Source of the DNA: Mesorhizobium shangrilense
GTDB lineage: Bacteria; Pseudomonadota; Alphaproteobacteria; Rhizobiales; Rhizobiaceae
NCBI RefSeq assembly: GCF_028826155.1
Contig: NZ_JAQGPN010000001.1
Span: 1,493,501-1,557,500 of the forward strand
DNA length: 64,000 nucleotides
Direction of reading: 5' to 3'
Below the pieces are notes generated by a model. It saw only the letters and a program-made list of their open reading frames with translations. It ran no database searches and was not told the origin of the DNA. Below are positions 24,495-35,500 of this stretch, piece after piece (position 1 is the stretch's first letter; each line of letters starts with the position of its first letter). A program made the translations under genes and the position numbers.

Positions 24495-24663
24495 ATCCGC
24501 GTGAGGCGCGCCTTGGCCGGGGCCAGCGAGTCGCTCCTCAGTTGAGCATCGCCGGTACTCACCAAGCTATGGTGAGCATCAGGCGGAGCGTCACTCCCGT
24601 TCGGAGCGGGAAGTCACTCTTTCCGCACTGTCATGCCGGATACCAGTGCGCCGAGGAAGAGCC

Positions 24664-24879
24664 CTAATCCGTTGGAGTTGGCTGCGCCCCTGCAGCTGAG
24701 CCTGCCGGGCCCGGATCTTGTGCAGAAGGGGGCACTTGTGACGCGCCGCCGCTGCCGGTTTCAGGGCGCGTATCGGTCTCCACCCGTGGATTGGGATCGG
24801 GTTCGCTTGCGGTCTCTTCGGTGTCACTGCACGCCGTCAATGCGACGAGTACGCAGAGCATCGCTGACATTCGCTTCAT
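24664..24879 (-). CDS. Small stress-type lipoprotein
   Basis: A 71-residue protein with a lipoprotein signal (MKRMSAMLCVLVALTAC, lipobox LTAC) and a short, disordered, Pro/Glu/Thr-rich tail. It should be anchored in the envelope. An EcfG-like promoter at 24,923-24,947 lies 44 bases upstream. Function unknown. Confidence 0.6.
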   Translation of the reverse strand: MKRMSAMLCVLVALTACSDTEETASEPDPNPRVETDTRPETGSGGASQVPPSAQDPGPAGSAAGAQPTPTD

Positions 24880-24922
24880 CTTGGGCCTTCTCACTCGATA
24901 GACAGTCACTCTTCCGAGCAGG

Positions 24923-24947
24923 AACAAGGCCGATCGCGGTTGGTTCC
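24923..24947 (-). promoter_or_regulatory. EcfG-type general stress promoter
   Basis: On the minus strand GGAAC (24947-24943), 16 bases, then TGTT (24926-24923); the conserved GTT is present. It faces the lipoprotein gene. Confidence 0.55.
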
Positions 24948-24990
24948 GCCTAGGTCCGATGGGCGGCGGTGGATCTGGCTCGCCGACTGG

Positions 24991-25287
24991 CTATGTCGGT
25001 GCGCCGCGTCCGCCGGTCTTTTTCAGAACGACTGCCTCCAAGGGCCCGCCGGAGTCGCTCGTCAGGATGCCGGCTTGTCGCGCGAACTCGACAAACGCCG
25101 CACGGGCGACCTCTTCATCGCCTTGACCAGTGAGCGCGGCACGGCAGGCGCTGAGCGCAGCCTCATGTGCGCCACCGCGTTGTCTCATCGGCCAGTCAGC
25201 GAGCATCGCGTAGGCGCGGACAACGTTCTGAACCGTACTCGGAAATCCAAGACCAATGAGGATGGTGACAGGCTTGGCGAATGGCAT
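24991..25287 (-). CDS. DUF982 protein
   Basis: A 98-residue protein starting at ATG 25287 after ggagg. It follows the DUF982 pattern: F-KPVTILIGLGFPSTVQNV, AYAMLADWP, an A-H-AL-AC-AAL segment and AFVEFARQAGIL. The family is confined mainly to rhizobia and often multi-copy; function unknown. It lies between two stress-type small genes and the third MPF-NIY copy. Confidence 0.85.
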   Translation of the reverse strand: MPFAKPVTILIGLGFPSTVQNVVRAYAMLADWPMRQRGGAHEAALSACRAALTGQGDEEVARAAFVEFARQAGILTSDSGGPLEAVVLKKTGGRGAPT

Positions 25288-25388
25288 GGGCTCCTCCATT
25301 GCTACCGTCGGGCGGTCGGAATGCTGTTTATCAACGTCCGGCAGGTTTCCCGGCTGCGCAAACGCCGCGTTGCGCCAGAACCCAAGAT

Positions 25389-25604
25389 TCACTCCGCTGG
25401 AACACGGATCGAACGGTCGGCCTCCTCCAGGCCAGCCCGGAGCGCCTCGACTGTGCCGGCGCCCTTGCTGAACAAATCCATCAGGCGGAAGGCGACTTCC
25501 TCGCGACCGTCGACGGTGATGATCCCTCTGACCTGGCAATACTCGTCAAGCGCGACGGTCAGGACTTTGACCTGAGATGGCTGGTAGATATTCTGGAAAG
25601 GCAT
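25389..25604 (-). CDS. MPF-NIY family small protein, copy 3
   Basis: A 71-residue protein starting at ATG 25604 after gggagga (MPFQNIYQPSQVKVLTVAL..., RLMDLFSKGAGTVEALRAGL). It is the best-preserved copy and has a normal ATG. The longer in-frame extension overlaps the transposase and is a shadow. The conserved leader lies between it and the IS element. Function unknown. Confidence 0.62.
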   Translation of the reverse strand: MPFQNIYQPSQVKVLTVALDEYCQVRGIITVDGREEVAFRLMDLFSKGAGTVEALRAGLEEADRSIRVPAE

Positions 25605-25824
25605 GGCTTCCTCCCTTGGTGTGGGCGAAAGCGCGGGTGGTCTCTTCCAAGCGTCCGTAGCCGGAAAGATCGGACGACGAGGACACAATACGCTCCTGCG
25701 ACCTGGGGTGCACTTCAAAATGATAGTGAAGACAAAAATTCGCCGCTGCGTGATGTCCGCATCGCCAGAGGCAACGAATGGCATTTCCCTTTTTGCTGCA
25801 CTCCGGTTTGAGCTAGAGCGGCGT

Positions 25825-26816
25825 GCATTCAGGCATACCCGGCGGCCTTGAAGTAGTTCTGGCATTCGGTTGATGGGTAGAGGGTGCAGATGTCGCCGAT
25901 GGCCTGCCAGAGGCGGTCGATGGTTCGGATGGCGCGCGTCCTGAGGTGAGCCTTCAGCTTTGAGAAGGCCATCTCGATGGGGTTGAGATCGGGGCTGTAG
26001 GGCGGCAGGAACAGCATCCATGCGCCACGCGCCCGGATGGCGGCCTGCGCCTTTGGGCTCTTGTGGGCGGCGAGGTTGTCGAGGATGACGACGTCGCCTT
26101 TGGACAGCGTCGGTGCGAGTTGGGTCTCGACATAGGTTTCGAAGATGCAGCGGTTCATCGGCCTGTCGACGACGAAGGGCGCAGTCAGGCCGAAGCATCT
26201 CAGCCCGGCAATGAAGGTCTGGGTCTTCCAGTGCCCGAACGGCGCCTTCGAGCGCAGCCGCTGGCCTTTTGGACATCGGCCGCGCAGGCGCGTCATCTTT
26301 GTGGTGGTTCCGGTCTCGTCGATGAACACCAGGCGATGGGGTTCAAGCCGCATCCTCGGCTGGCGGGCGACCCACTCCTGGCGCGCGGCTGCGACGTCGG
26401 GCCGGTCCTGCTCGCTGGCCAACAGCGTTTTTTTTGAAGCGGTAGCCGTTGCGGATCAGCCAGCGCGAGATCGAGGACGGCGCGACGACCGTGTCTCGCC
26501 CGGCCAGTTCGGAAGCCAGCTCCGGCATGGTGATGTCGTCTTGCTCGGCGATCCGGCGCACCAGGAAATCCCGGTGCGGATCGAGTTTCGAGTAGCGCCA
26601 GCCGCCCTCCGGCTTTGCCTTGAGGCTGCCGCTCGCACGATACGCCGCCATCAGCTTGACGACGAACGACACCGAAACGCTGAAATGGGCCGCAGCCGCA
26701 TGGCACGTCCCGCCGCGCCCCACAAAGCCCGCAACACGCTCACGAAGATCAAGCGAATAGGATCGGGTCATCGCAAATCACCTCCAACCGAAGTGAATCA
26801 CGAAAACCCAGCTGCT
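25825..26816 (-). mobile_element. IS630-family insertion sequence
   Basis: A transposase unit of about 990 bases bracketed by CTAG on both sides (25824-25827 and 26814-26817), consistent with the TA target duplication of the IS630/mariner group. The terminal repeats are weak and imperfect by eye (a GTG-ATTCA core near both ends), so the exact borders are approximate. Confidence 0.7.
25829..26771 (-). CDS. IS630-family transposase in two overlapping frames
   Basis: The first frame (26771 to 26343) holds the N-terminal HTH part (YSLDLRERVAGFVGRGGTCH, SISRWLIRNGYRFKK). The second (26422 to 25829) holds the DDE domain: FIDETGTTTKMTRLRGRCPK, VILDNLAAHKS and FLPPYSPDLNPIEMAFSKLK. The switch is at a run of eight A (minus strand, about 26,428-26,435); seven A would fuse the frames. 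Slippage on this run could make full-length protein, or the copy may be dead. Confidence 0.82.
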
Positions 26817-27101
26817 AGAATCTCTTAGATTCAGTCAGAACGCCCGACGCTCTAGCGCTCGACTCCGATCCGCCGTTCAGGACCAGATTGCGCTCAGGAT
26901 TTTGGAGAAGCTCGATATCCCCTGATCTTGCGTGGTGAGCGGACCGATTGAGCGGCAAAGCGCCGGAGCGCCTTCTCGTTCCTGCGCCTTGATGATGCTC
27001 CGGCGAGGGCGTCCGGATTGGGCTGGACCTGCCAAACGGGCGATTCAGCGACTTTCGAACTGTCGGCCGACGCGGGCGTGGGGGCGCCCGCGCGCCCATG
27101 T

Positions 27102-27752
27102 CTATCCCGTTCCGCCCGGAAGGCTCCGGATCCAGGCCGAGGCTTCGGTGGAGAGCGTGCGCAGGTGGTCGGCGGCCGAGTAGCCTGACACCTTCTGGCG
27201 CGGCTTGAGGTCGTGGTCGCCGTCTTCCAGCCAGAGCAAGGTGATCGCCGGGGAGAGAGCGTAGGTCTCAACCTCTTCGCGCGTGCCGAACTCGTCGCGC
27301 GTGCCCTGGACGATGAGGGTGGGGGTTCGAATGTGCTCCAGGTGGTTCGTGCGCAACTGCTGCGGCTTGCCGGGCGGATGGAACGGATAGCCGAGGCAGA
27401 GCAGCCCGACGATGTCATGCGATGCGTAGAGGTCGTCCGCCAGCATGCTGGCGACGCGCCCGCCCATCGATTTCCCGCCGATGACGAGCGGGCCGCTGGC
27501 CCTCAGGTCGACCACGGCGGCCCGGTATTCAGGGATCAGCGTTTCCGCCCTCGGTGGCGGCTTTCGGCCTGCGGCGGTGCGGCGGCCGGCCATGTAGGCG
27601 AACTCAAACCGGGCGACGCGCAGCCCAGCCGAGGCGAGCGCCAGGGCGGCCGCGTTCATCGACGCAGAATCCATCGGCGCGCCGGCCCCGTGGCCAAGTA
27701 GAATGGTCACAGGAGCATTCTCTTCACCGTCGATCAGGAACGTGACGCCCAT
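27102..27752 (-). CDS. Alpha/beta hydrolase of the KANL3/Tex30 type
   Basis: A 216-residue soluble hydrolase. The nucleophile elbow is GGKSMGGRVAS (Ser about 95); the Asp follows in QGTRDEFG and the His in EDGDHDLKP. LLGHGAGAPMDS is the oxyanion loop. Substrate unknown; family members are dienelactone-hydrolase-like. It stands alone between intergenic regions. Confidence 0.85.
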   Translation of the reverse strand: MGVTFLIDGEENAPVTILLGHGAGAPMDSASMNAAALALASAGLRVARFEFAYMAGRRTAAGRKPPPRAETLIPEYRAAVVDLRASGPLVIGGKSMGGRVASMLADDLYASHDIVGLLCLGYPFHPPGKPQQLRTNHLEHIRTPTLIVQGTRDEFGTREEVETYALSPAITLLWLEDGDHDLKPRQKVSGYSAADHLRTLSTEASAWIRSLPGGTG

Positions 27753-27883
27753 CGATCTCTATCCTCCCTGCTTTCTCCTTTGACGTCATCGGCGCGAGAA
27801 ACCGGCCGCGTCAATGCGAAAGTCTCGATGGGATCATCATTGGTGGGCTGGAATGCGGCCGTCCTCCTTGCTAGTTATTGCGC

Positions 27884-28906
27884 ATGAACAAAGTCGTCCC
27901 CTTTCGTTCGCGATCGGCTGCCGATGCCGACGCTTGGCTTGCGGCCATTGTCGATTCTTCCTTCGACGCCATTGTTGGCAAGGATCTCAACAGCATCGTC
28001 ACCAGTTGGAATCGCGCCGCTGAGCAGCTGTTCGGCTACAGTGCGGACGAGATGGTCGGAAAGCCGGTTACACTGCTCATTCCGGAGGCGCTGCAGTCCG
28101 AAGAAACCGATATCATCAGCCGTATCAAACGCGGCGAACGGCTCGCCAGCTATGAAACCACCCGCATGCGCAAGGATGGCAAACTGATCCTGGTTTCGTT
28201 GACCATCTCGCCCATCTACAGCGGCGCAGGCGAGATCATCGGCGCCTCGAAGATCGCCCGTGACATCACCGCGGCCAAGGAAAGCGAGCGTCGCATCAAG
28301 TTGCTGATGCGCGAGGTCAACCATCGGGTCAAGAACCAGTTCGCCGTAATCCTGTCGATGGTTCGCGAGACGAGCAAGCGTTCGAGGGATTCGGTGGAGT
28401 TCATGGCCCAGGTCCAGGATCGGATCATGGCGCTGTCCCGCTCGCACGACCTGTTGGTCAATTCCGAATGGAGCGGCACCAGTCTTTTCGAGGTCGCGCA
28501 GGGGCACTTGGCCCCGTTCGGCCATGAAACGCAGATCAAGCTCTCCGGTCCGTTGATCACGCTGCAGCCTAACGCGGTGCAATATCTGGGCATGGCTTTC
28601 CACGAACTCGGCACCAATTCTGCAAAGTACGGCGCGCTCTCCAGCGACGCCGGTCGATTGACAGTGGAGTGGGATGTGACCACCGATACGGCCGGCCAGC
28701 GCAATCTCGAGCTGGTTTGGGAGGAAACGTCCGTTCCCCGCGCCGAAACGGAGCTGGGTTCGGAACCTCGCGCGGGATTCGGCAGCGTCGTGCTGACGCG
28801 CGTCGCGCCGCAGGCGCTCAACGGGATGGCGACGCTCGAACGCGGGCGGGGACACGTGCGATGGAAACTCGTCGCTCCGCTGGCAGGCTGCACCAACGAC
28901 GAGTGA
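27884..28906 (+). CDS. PAS-domain HWE-family sensor histidine kinase
   Basis: A 340-residue soluble kinase. One PAS domain (about 18-135: IVDSSFDAIVGKDLNSIVTS through DITAAKESE) precedes the phosphoacceptor region MREVNHRVKNQFAVILSMV and an HWE ATPase with FHELGTNSAKYGALS (the His and N-box) and LELVWEET (the WE). There are no membrane segments. HWE kinases often feed PhyR in the general stress response or single-domain regulators. No partner is adjacent. Confidence 0.88.
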   Translation: MNKVVPFRSRSAADADAWLAAIVDSSFDAIVGKDLNSIVTSWNRAAEQLFGYSADEMVGKPVTLLIPEALQSEETDIISRIKRGERLASYETTRMRKDGKLILVSLTISPIYSGAGEIIGASKIARDITAAKESERRIKLLMREVNHRVKNQFAVILSMVRETSKRSRDSVEFMAQVQDRIMALSRSHDLLVNSEWSGTSLFEVAQGHLAPFGHETQIKLSGPLITLQPNAVQYLGMAFHELGTNSAKYGALSSDAGRLTVEWDVTTDTAGQRNLELVWEETSVPRAETELGSEPRAGFGSVVLTRVAPQALNGMATLERGRGHVRWKLVAPLAGCTNDE

Positions 28907-29013
28907 TCGGGACTGCGCCCCCGCGGAGCGGTCCGTCGGCGACGGTGAAATGCTCGACAAGGATGCTTATCTATCCGGTCCGTTGGTCTTTTCGGATTGG
29001 CAGCGCTGAACGC

Positions 29014-29199
29014 ATGAGCAAACTACGCCGTCTGACGCTTCTGGCCGTGCCGGTTCTGTGCCTGGCGGCTTCCGGCTGCGGCGCGGCGCGCGCCGTCGCA
29101 ACCACCGGCGAGACGTTCGACAGGTTCGGCTGCCTGGCGCGTGACTTCAAGGACGAGCCCCCGTGTGAGCCTGCTCCCGCGCGAACGGTTTCCCCCTGA
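29014..29199 (+). CDS. Small lipoprotein
   Basis: A 61-residue protein with a lipoprotein signal (MSKLRRLTLLAVPVLCLAAS, then GC; lipobox ASGC). The mature part is about 40 residues with two further cysteines (FGCLARD and PPCEPAP). It lies just behind the kinase on the same strand, without a strong ribosome site. Function unknown. Confidence 0.5.
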   Translation: MSKLRRLTLLAVPVLCLAASGCGAARAVATTGETFDRFGCLARDFKDEPPCEPAPARTVSP

Positions 29200-29514
29200 G
29201 GCGCAGACTCGCGCAGACACGGCCCGGACCCGTCCTATCTCCGCTACGCTTGCCTTTTCGAGAGACAGCACCGTCGCAATGCCGTGACCAATGATCCGGC
29301 GCAAGGTCAAAGCCGCCGCCGCGCCATAAGATGCGCCTGAGCGCGCGGCGGCGGCCCCGACGCCCGGTGGGGGGTGAGGAGGGCGCCGGCAGCGATCTTG
29401 CATCAATGCGGTCGCAGACGACAGCAGGGGAAAACGGAAGCAACCATTGCAGCACGCGGGTGGCAAGTCTGCCCAGGGGCAAACCTGCCGCTGCGCTTTT
29501 TGGATGGGTCCCCC
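29200..29514. other. 315-base intergenic region
   Basis: It lies between a small lipoprotein gene and the 3' end of the giant gene. Open frames here are Arg/Pro-rich and unconvincing. No repeat or strong terminator was found. Confidence 0.4.
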
Positions 29515-32500
29515 CTACGCCACGGCGAACAGGCTGCCGCCGAAGTCTTCGGCCTGCCCGGAGGCCTGGACGATGGCGGCGAAGTCGTTGACCGCCTCGC
29601 CATAGGGGCCAAGGTCGGACCTGACCGCCTCGTAGAGCATCGAACCCAGCATGACGATCTTGGCGGCATCGTCGAGATCGACGCCGGGTCCCGCCACGCG
29701 CTCCATCGCCACCTGCTCGAAGAAGCTCTCGGCGTTCAGGAAGAAGGCCAGCGCCACCGCCGGGTCGCTGCCGGCGGCAACGTGCGCGCCGCTGGTCACG
29801 ATCGCGGCGAACGCCTTCTGCACCGCCGCCTCGTAGCTGAGATCGCCGTATTCGGCGGCGAACCAGGCGATGCCGTCGGGGTTGCCGGTGGCCAGGTTGG
29901 CGGCGAAGTTCAGGTAGAGGTTTTCGAGGTTGAAGCCGGCATAGTAGGGGTCGTTGAGGTCGGTCGGGTTGGTCTGCGACAGCACCAGGAACTCGAAGCC
30001 GCCTTCGGTCGGCAGCGCTCCCATGAACAGCTGCCAGGTGGCGGCGACCAGCGCCACGTCGTCGATTTCGAGCGACCAGTCCGGCTGGCCGACGAGCGAG
30101 CCGATGGTGACCGGGGCGGCGCTGCCGAACTGCAAGAGCTCGATGCCCGACAGGATGTCGGTTCCGTCGTCGCCGTCGGCCGGATCGATGTCGACGATCT
30201 CGACCGTGCCGTCGGCCAGCCTGGTCAGCTGGTAGCCGGCAAGGTCGCCGGCGAAGAAGGCGGTGTCCAGGCCGCGGCCGCCGTTGAGCAAATCGTTGCC
30301 GCCGCGGCCCTCCAGAACATCGTCGCCACCCAAACCGTTGAGGATGTCGTCGGCCGATGCGCCGACAAGCCGGTCGTTGCCGGACGTGCCGGCGGTCGTG
30401 CCGCCGTCGTCGGCGCCGACGATGGTGACGACGATCAGCTGCGGCGTGCCGTCGGCCGCGGTGACGACAAAGCGGTCGGTGAGGGTCTCGCCGGCGGCCA
30501 GCCCGTCGACCTTCGGATGAGCGTTGTCGAGCGTGTAGGTCCAGGTCCCGCCCGCGGTCATCTCGAAGGCGCCGTAGCCGAAGATCGAGCGGGTGCCGGC
30601 GGCGATCGGCGCAAAGCCGGCGGCCGGGTTGTCGGGATCGGCGGCCGTCAGGCTGCCGGTCGCCGTCGGCGTGCCGGGATCGCCGGCCGCCGCCTCGACC
30701 ACCTGGCCGGTGACCGCGCCGCCGATGACGGTGTCGTCACTGACCGGGGCGACGGCAAAACCCTGCGTGGCGGGCAGGACGCCGCCATTGCCGTCGATGA
30801 CGTCATAGGTGAGGTTGACCGCGCCGTTGAAGTTGGCCGGCAGGGCGATGGTGAAGGTGTTGTCGCCATTGTCGGTCACCGTGCCGACGCTGCTCGCCAG
30901 GTTGGCGATCGAGAGCGCATCGCCGTCGGGATCGGAGAAGCCGAGAAGCAGGTCGGCGACCGACACGACATAGGGCGTGTCCTCCGTGCCGTTCGCCAGC
31001 ACCGTGGTCGGCGCGCCGGTCGGTGCGTCTTCGACCGGCGTGATGTTGACCGTGATCTGGGCGACGCCTGTCGCAAGGCCTCCTCCTCCCTGCGCTCCCT
31101 GGTTGCCGTCGGCGAAGGCGTATTCCAGGACCACGCTCGCCGGCGGGGCGTCGCTGCTGTTGGTGTAGCTCACCGACCGGATGATCGCATCCACAAGCGC
31201 CGAGGTGGCAGGCGCCTCCTGGCTGGTGAAATTGATCGTCAGCACCCCGCCTGTCGACGTGAAGGTGGCGACGGTTTGGCCGTTCCCGTCATCGATTGCG
31301 CCGCCGGTCACGCTGAAACCAGGACCCGACACCAGCGAGAACTGATCGTCCGCGCTGGCCCCTCCCTGGCGCGATACCGTCAGCGAGGCGCCGGCATAGT
31401 CGCCGCTGCCGCCATTGGCAGCGTCAAGTTCCGGATCGGAAACGGTGATATCGGCGTCCAGAACGACGGGCGCCGCCTGCTCCACAGTGGTGACAGCCGG
31501 ACCCACATTGGCGAAGACCGGCGTGTCGTTGGTGGCAGTGATTGCCACGTCGACAAGGTGGCTGACCGTGCCGTCGGCAGCGCCTGAACCGTCGTTGAAG
31601 GCGACCAAAAGCTGAACGCCGCCGGGCGGCGTGTCGCTGGTGTTGGCGTAGGTGATCGATCGCAGGACCGAATTGACCACCTGACTGGTGGCTAACGCCG
31701 GCGAACTGGTGAAGTGGATCGTCAGGACGCCGCCGGCATTGGTGATGGTGCCAAAGTCGTTATCGCCGTCGGTCAGGATACCGCCATTGTCGAAGAACGC
31801 GCCCGACAGCGACAGCACGTCCTCGGGAGTGCCGCCGCCCTGGAGCGTGATGGTGAGAGTGGCGCCGCCATAGTCGCCATTGCTGTCCGCCATCGGATCG
31901 AGGTCGACATCCGAAATGGTGGCGTCGGCGGCCACCCGCACGGCGTCTGCATCCTCGACAAAGGACACCGGAGCAAGCCCGGCGAGGACCGGCGCGTCGT
32001 TGACCGGTGTGATGTTGACCGTGATCTGGGCAGTGCCGGTCTGTGAGCCGCCCGAACCTTGCTGCCCCTGGTTGCCGTCGGCGAAGGCGTATTCCAGGAC
32101 CACGCTGGCCGGCGGGGCGTCGCTGGTGTTCTGGTAGGTGATGTGTCGCAGGACCGCATCGACGAAGGGCTGGAACACATTCGTATCCTGCCCTGCGAAG
32201 GTGACGGTCAGCACGCCGCCCGAGATCGAATAGGTGGCGAAGTCGCCGCGTCCGTTCAACGCGGTGATGACGCCGTTCGCTGCGAGATAGTCGGCGGCCG
32301 GCAGGTCGAAGCCGAAAGAATCGTCGGCGTTGGCCCCGCCTTCGCGCATCAGCGTCAGCGTCGAGCCGCGGTAGTTGGAGGCTGCCGCCAGTTCGGAATC
32401 GAACACGCTGATGTTGCTGTCGAGCAGCACCCACGTCTGCTCGACAGCGGTTACGGCCGGCCCGACGCCGGAAAACACCGGCGCGTCGTTGACGGCGTCG

Positions 32501-35500
32501 ACGCGGACACCGACGGTAGAGCCGACACTGTTGAGGGGGGTGACGGCGGCATTGCCGGTGGCATCGGCGATAGAACCGCCATTGGCGTCGATCGCCGCGC
32601 CGACCGATATGCCGGTCATGTCCTGTTGCCCGGCGGCGACGGTGTAGCGGAAGACCAGCGCGCCTGTGCCCGAGCCGCTGAGATAATCTGCGTAGACCGT
32701 GCCGCCCGTGTCGAGCGTGATGGCGATGCGCGGCGTGCCGGAACTGGTGTCGACGGTGACCGCCTCGCTGAAATTGACAGTGAAGTCGAGGTTCTGGCCG
32801 GCGACATAGGTGGCGCTCGCAGGCACTCCGACGGAGGTCACGGCCGGCGCCACGGTGTCGACGACGATATTGCTCTGCCCCCCGATCGAGTTCGCGCCGC
32901 CGGGCGCCGGCAGCGTCAGTACGGCGTCCCGGCCGGAGTCGGCGCTTTGTATCGTCGCGCCGTTCAGCGCCAGCGCGCTTGCCGACTGATAGTCGAGATC
33001 GGCTGAAACATCGCCTGACAGGACCGTGTAGGTGAAGGTCAGCGTGTCGGTACCCGAGCCACCGGAATAGGTCGCCACGCGGTCGGTCGCGCCGGTTTCG
33101 AGAAGGAGCGTTGGCGTCCCATTGACCGTCACGATCTGATCGAAGGTCATCGTGAGGGTAATGGTGTCGCCTGCCTTGTAGCCGCCGTCCGGTGAGGTCG
33201 CCTGGACGGAAACCACCTCGGGACCGACCTGATTGACCGTGATGTCGATCGTGTCGGTGTCGGTCAGGGCGGCGCCGCCGGTCATGCCAAGATCGTCGGT
33301 GGTGATCTCGATGGAGGCCGCACCTACATGGTCGGCAGTCGGGGTGAAGGTCAGTCCGTTCAGCGCCGCGTTGATGTCGGCGACCGTCCCCTGGAACTTC
33401 ATCATGCCGTCGCCGGTACCGTCGCCGGCGCTGAACGTCAGCCCCGCTACGCCACTCAGTGACAGGACGCCGTTCGTCGCGGTCAGCGTGACTTCAACCG
33501 ATCCGCTCCCGGCGTCGACGTCCGAAATCGAGATCAGGTTGAGGTTGCCGCTGCTGAACACCAGGCCGACGTCCTTGTCGGTGTCCTGGGCCGTCGGCAC
33601 GGTGTTCACCGGCGCATCGTTGACGGCGGAGACGTCAAGCGTCACGGTCGTGGAAGCGGTCAGCGAAGAACCCGTGCCCGTATTGCCCCCATCGTCTATC
33701 GTCACCGTCAGGGTCACATCGGCGGTGGCGTTGGCAGCGGTGGTGAAGGACACGCCGCCCGCCGCGACAAAGGCGTTGATGTTGGCAATCGAACCCGTCA
33801 ATGTCAGCGCACTCCCGGTGCCGCCGACGGTGACGCCGCCGCCTGACGTCGCCGCCAAGGCGCCGCTGGGCACGGAGAACGTGGCGGTTACGGCGCCCGA
33901 CCCGGCATCCACGTCGGCGAACGAGATTCCGCTCAACGCCTTCGCGACGTCCTCGTCAACGGCTATGGTGGTGGGCGCGGTGATGGTCGGCGCGTCGTTG
34001 ACGGCGCTCACCTGCAGCGGGACAGTCGCGCTGTCTGTCTGAGTGCCGCCGGAGCCGGTATTGCCGCCATCGTCGATCGAAACGGTCAACGTGACCTCGC
34101 CGGTCGCGTTGGCGGCGGTCGTGAACGCGAGGTTGCTGGCCGCGATGAAGGCGTTGATGTTGGCGATCGAGCCCGTCAGCGTCAGAGCCGAGGCGGTGCC
34201 GCCGACGGTGACGCCGCCGCCGCTGGTCGCGGAAAGCGAGCCGGACGGCACGGACAGGGTCACGGTGACGTTGGCACTGCCCGCGTCCACATCCGAAAAG
34301 CTGATGCCGGTGACCGCGCTCGCCACGTCTTCCGTGACGGAGATGTTACCGGGCACCGTCACCACCGGCGCGTCGTTCACTGCGGCAACCACGACGGTCA
34401 CCGTCTGGGCGGCGGAGGTTCCGCCAGCGCCGTCGCTGAGGGTGACCTGTACGCTCCGGGTGGCGGTGCCGGGGTCGAGGCCGTCAGCGTTGGCATAGGT
34501 CAGCGCGCGCACCAGTTCCTGCACCCGGGCTGGCGTTGCCGCGGAATTCAGGGACACGACCAGGGCATTGCCGCTGATGCCATTGGCGGTGATGGTGCCG
34601 ACTTGCTCGCCTGAGACGGAAACCACGCTCCCGACGGTCATCCCCGCAGATAGCGACACCCACGCAGCGAAGCCGAGAACGTCTTCGGAAGCGTTCCCGT
34701 TTGCGACGATCGAGACGGTGAGCGCGCCGCCGCTGAAATTGGCCGAATCGCCGTCCGTGACGGTCGCGTTGGACCCCGCATCGAGGAGAACTGCAGGGCC
34801 GTTCTCGGTGAAAGCGACGCTGTCGCCGCTGAGATTTGCAATGATCGGCGGCAAGGCGCTCGTTCCCGTAATGAAGCTGAACTGGGTGGCATCGGTGATG
34901 CCGGCATGAATGGCGCCATCCATATCGACGAAGGCGCCGGCCTCAATGCGCACGCCGTAGTACGTGCTGGCGGCGAGATCGGCTGGCGGGTCGATCGTCC
35001 AGGTTGTGCCGGAACCCGTCACTTGGGCCGAGGTGACGGCTATTGTCTGGACGGCCACATTGTCGGAGAGGCGAACGATGTAGATATTCCCACTCCCCTT
35101 CGTCACCGCCTCGTCGAAGGTGACGACGAGATTGGCCGTGGGGGACACGTTGGTCGCGTCGTCGGCCGGGGTGGTGGAGACGATGACAGGCGGTGAGCCG
35201 TCGCCGCCCGAATCGCTGCCCTGGATCCAGACACCGAGCCCACCGGCCGGATCGCGATCGAGGATGTCGAGGTCGCCGTCATTGTCGTAGTCGACGACGA
35301 ACAAGTTGGTCAGTTGCTGTCCGGCAAAATCGAAGCCTGCGAAAGGCGTGCCGGCGGCATTGGCATTGGTGAGGGTCGTAAAGGAGCTGCCGTCGTTTCG
35401 GATGTAGCCGAATCCGACGCCGGCGGTGTTGCCTGCCTGATAGAGGATATCGATGTCACCGTCGCTGTCGAAGTCGCCGAACTGCATGCGGCCTTCGGCG

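Noticed and set aside
26815..27099. 94-residue frame between the IS element and the hydrolase
   Set aside because: Arg/Pro/Ser-rich, no ribosome site and no recognisable motif; treated as noncoding.
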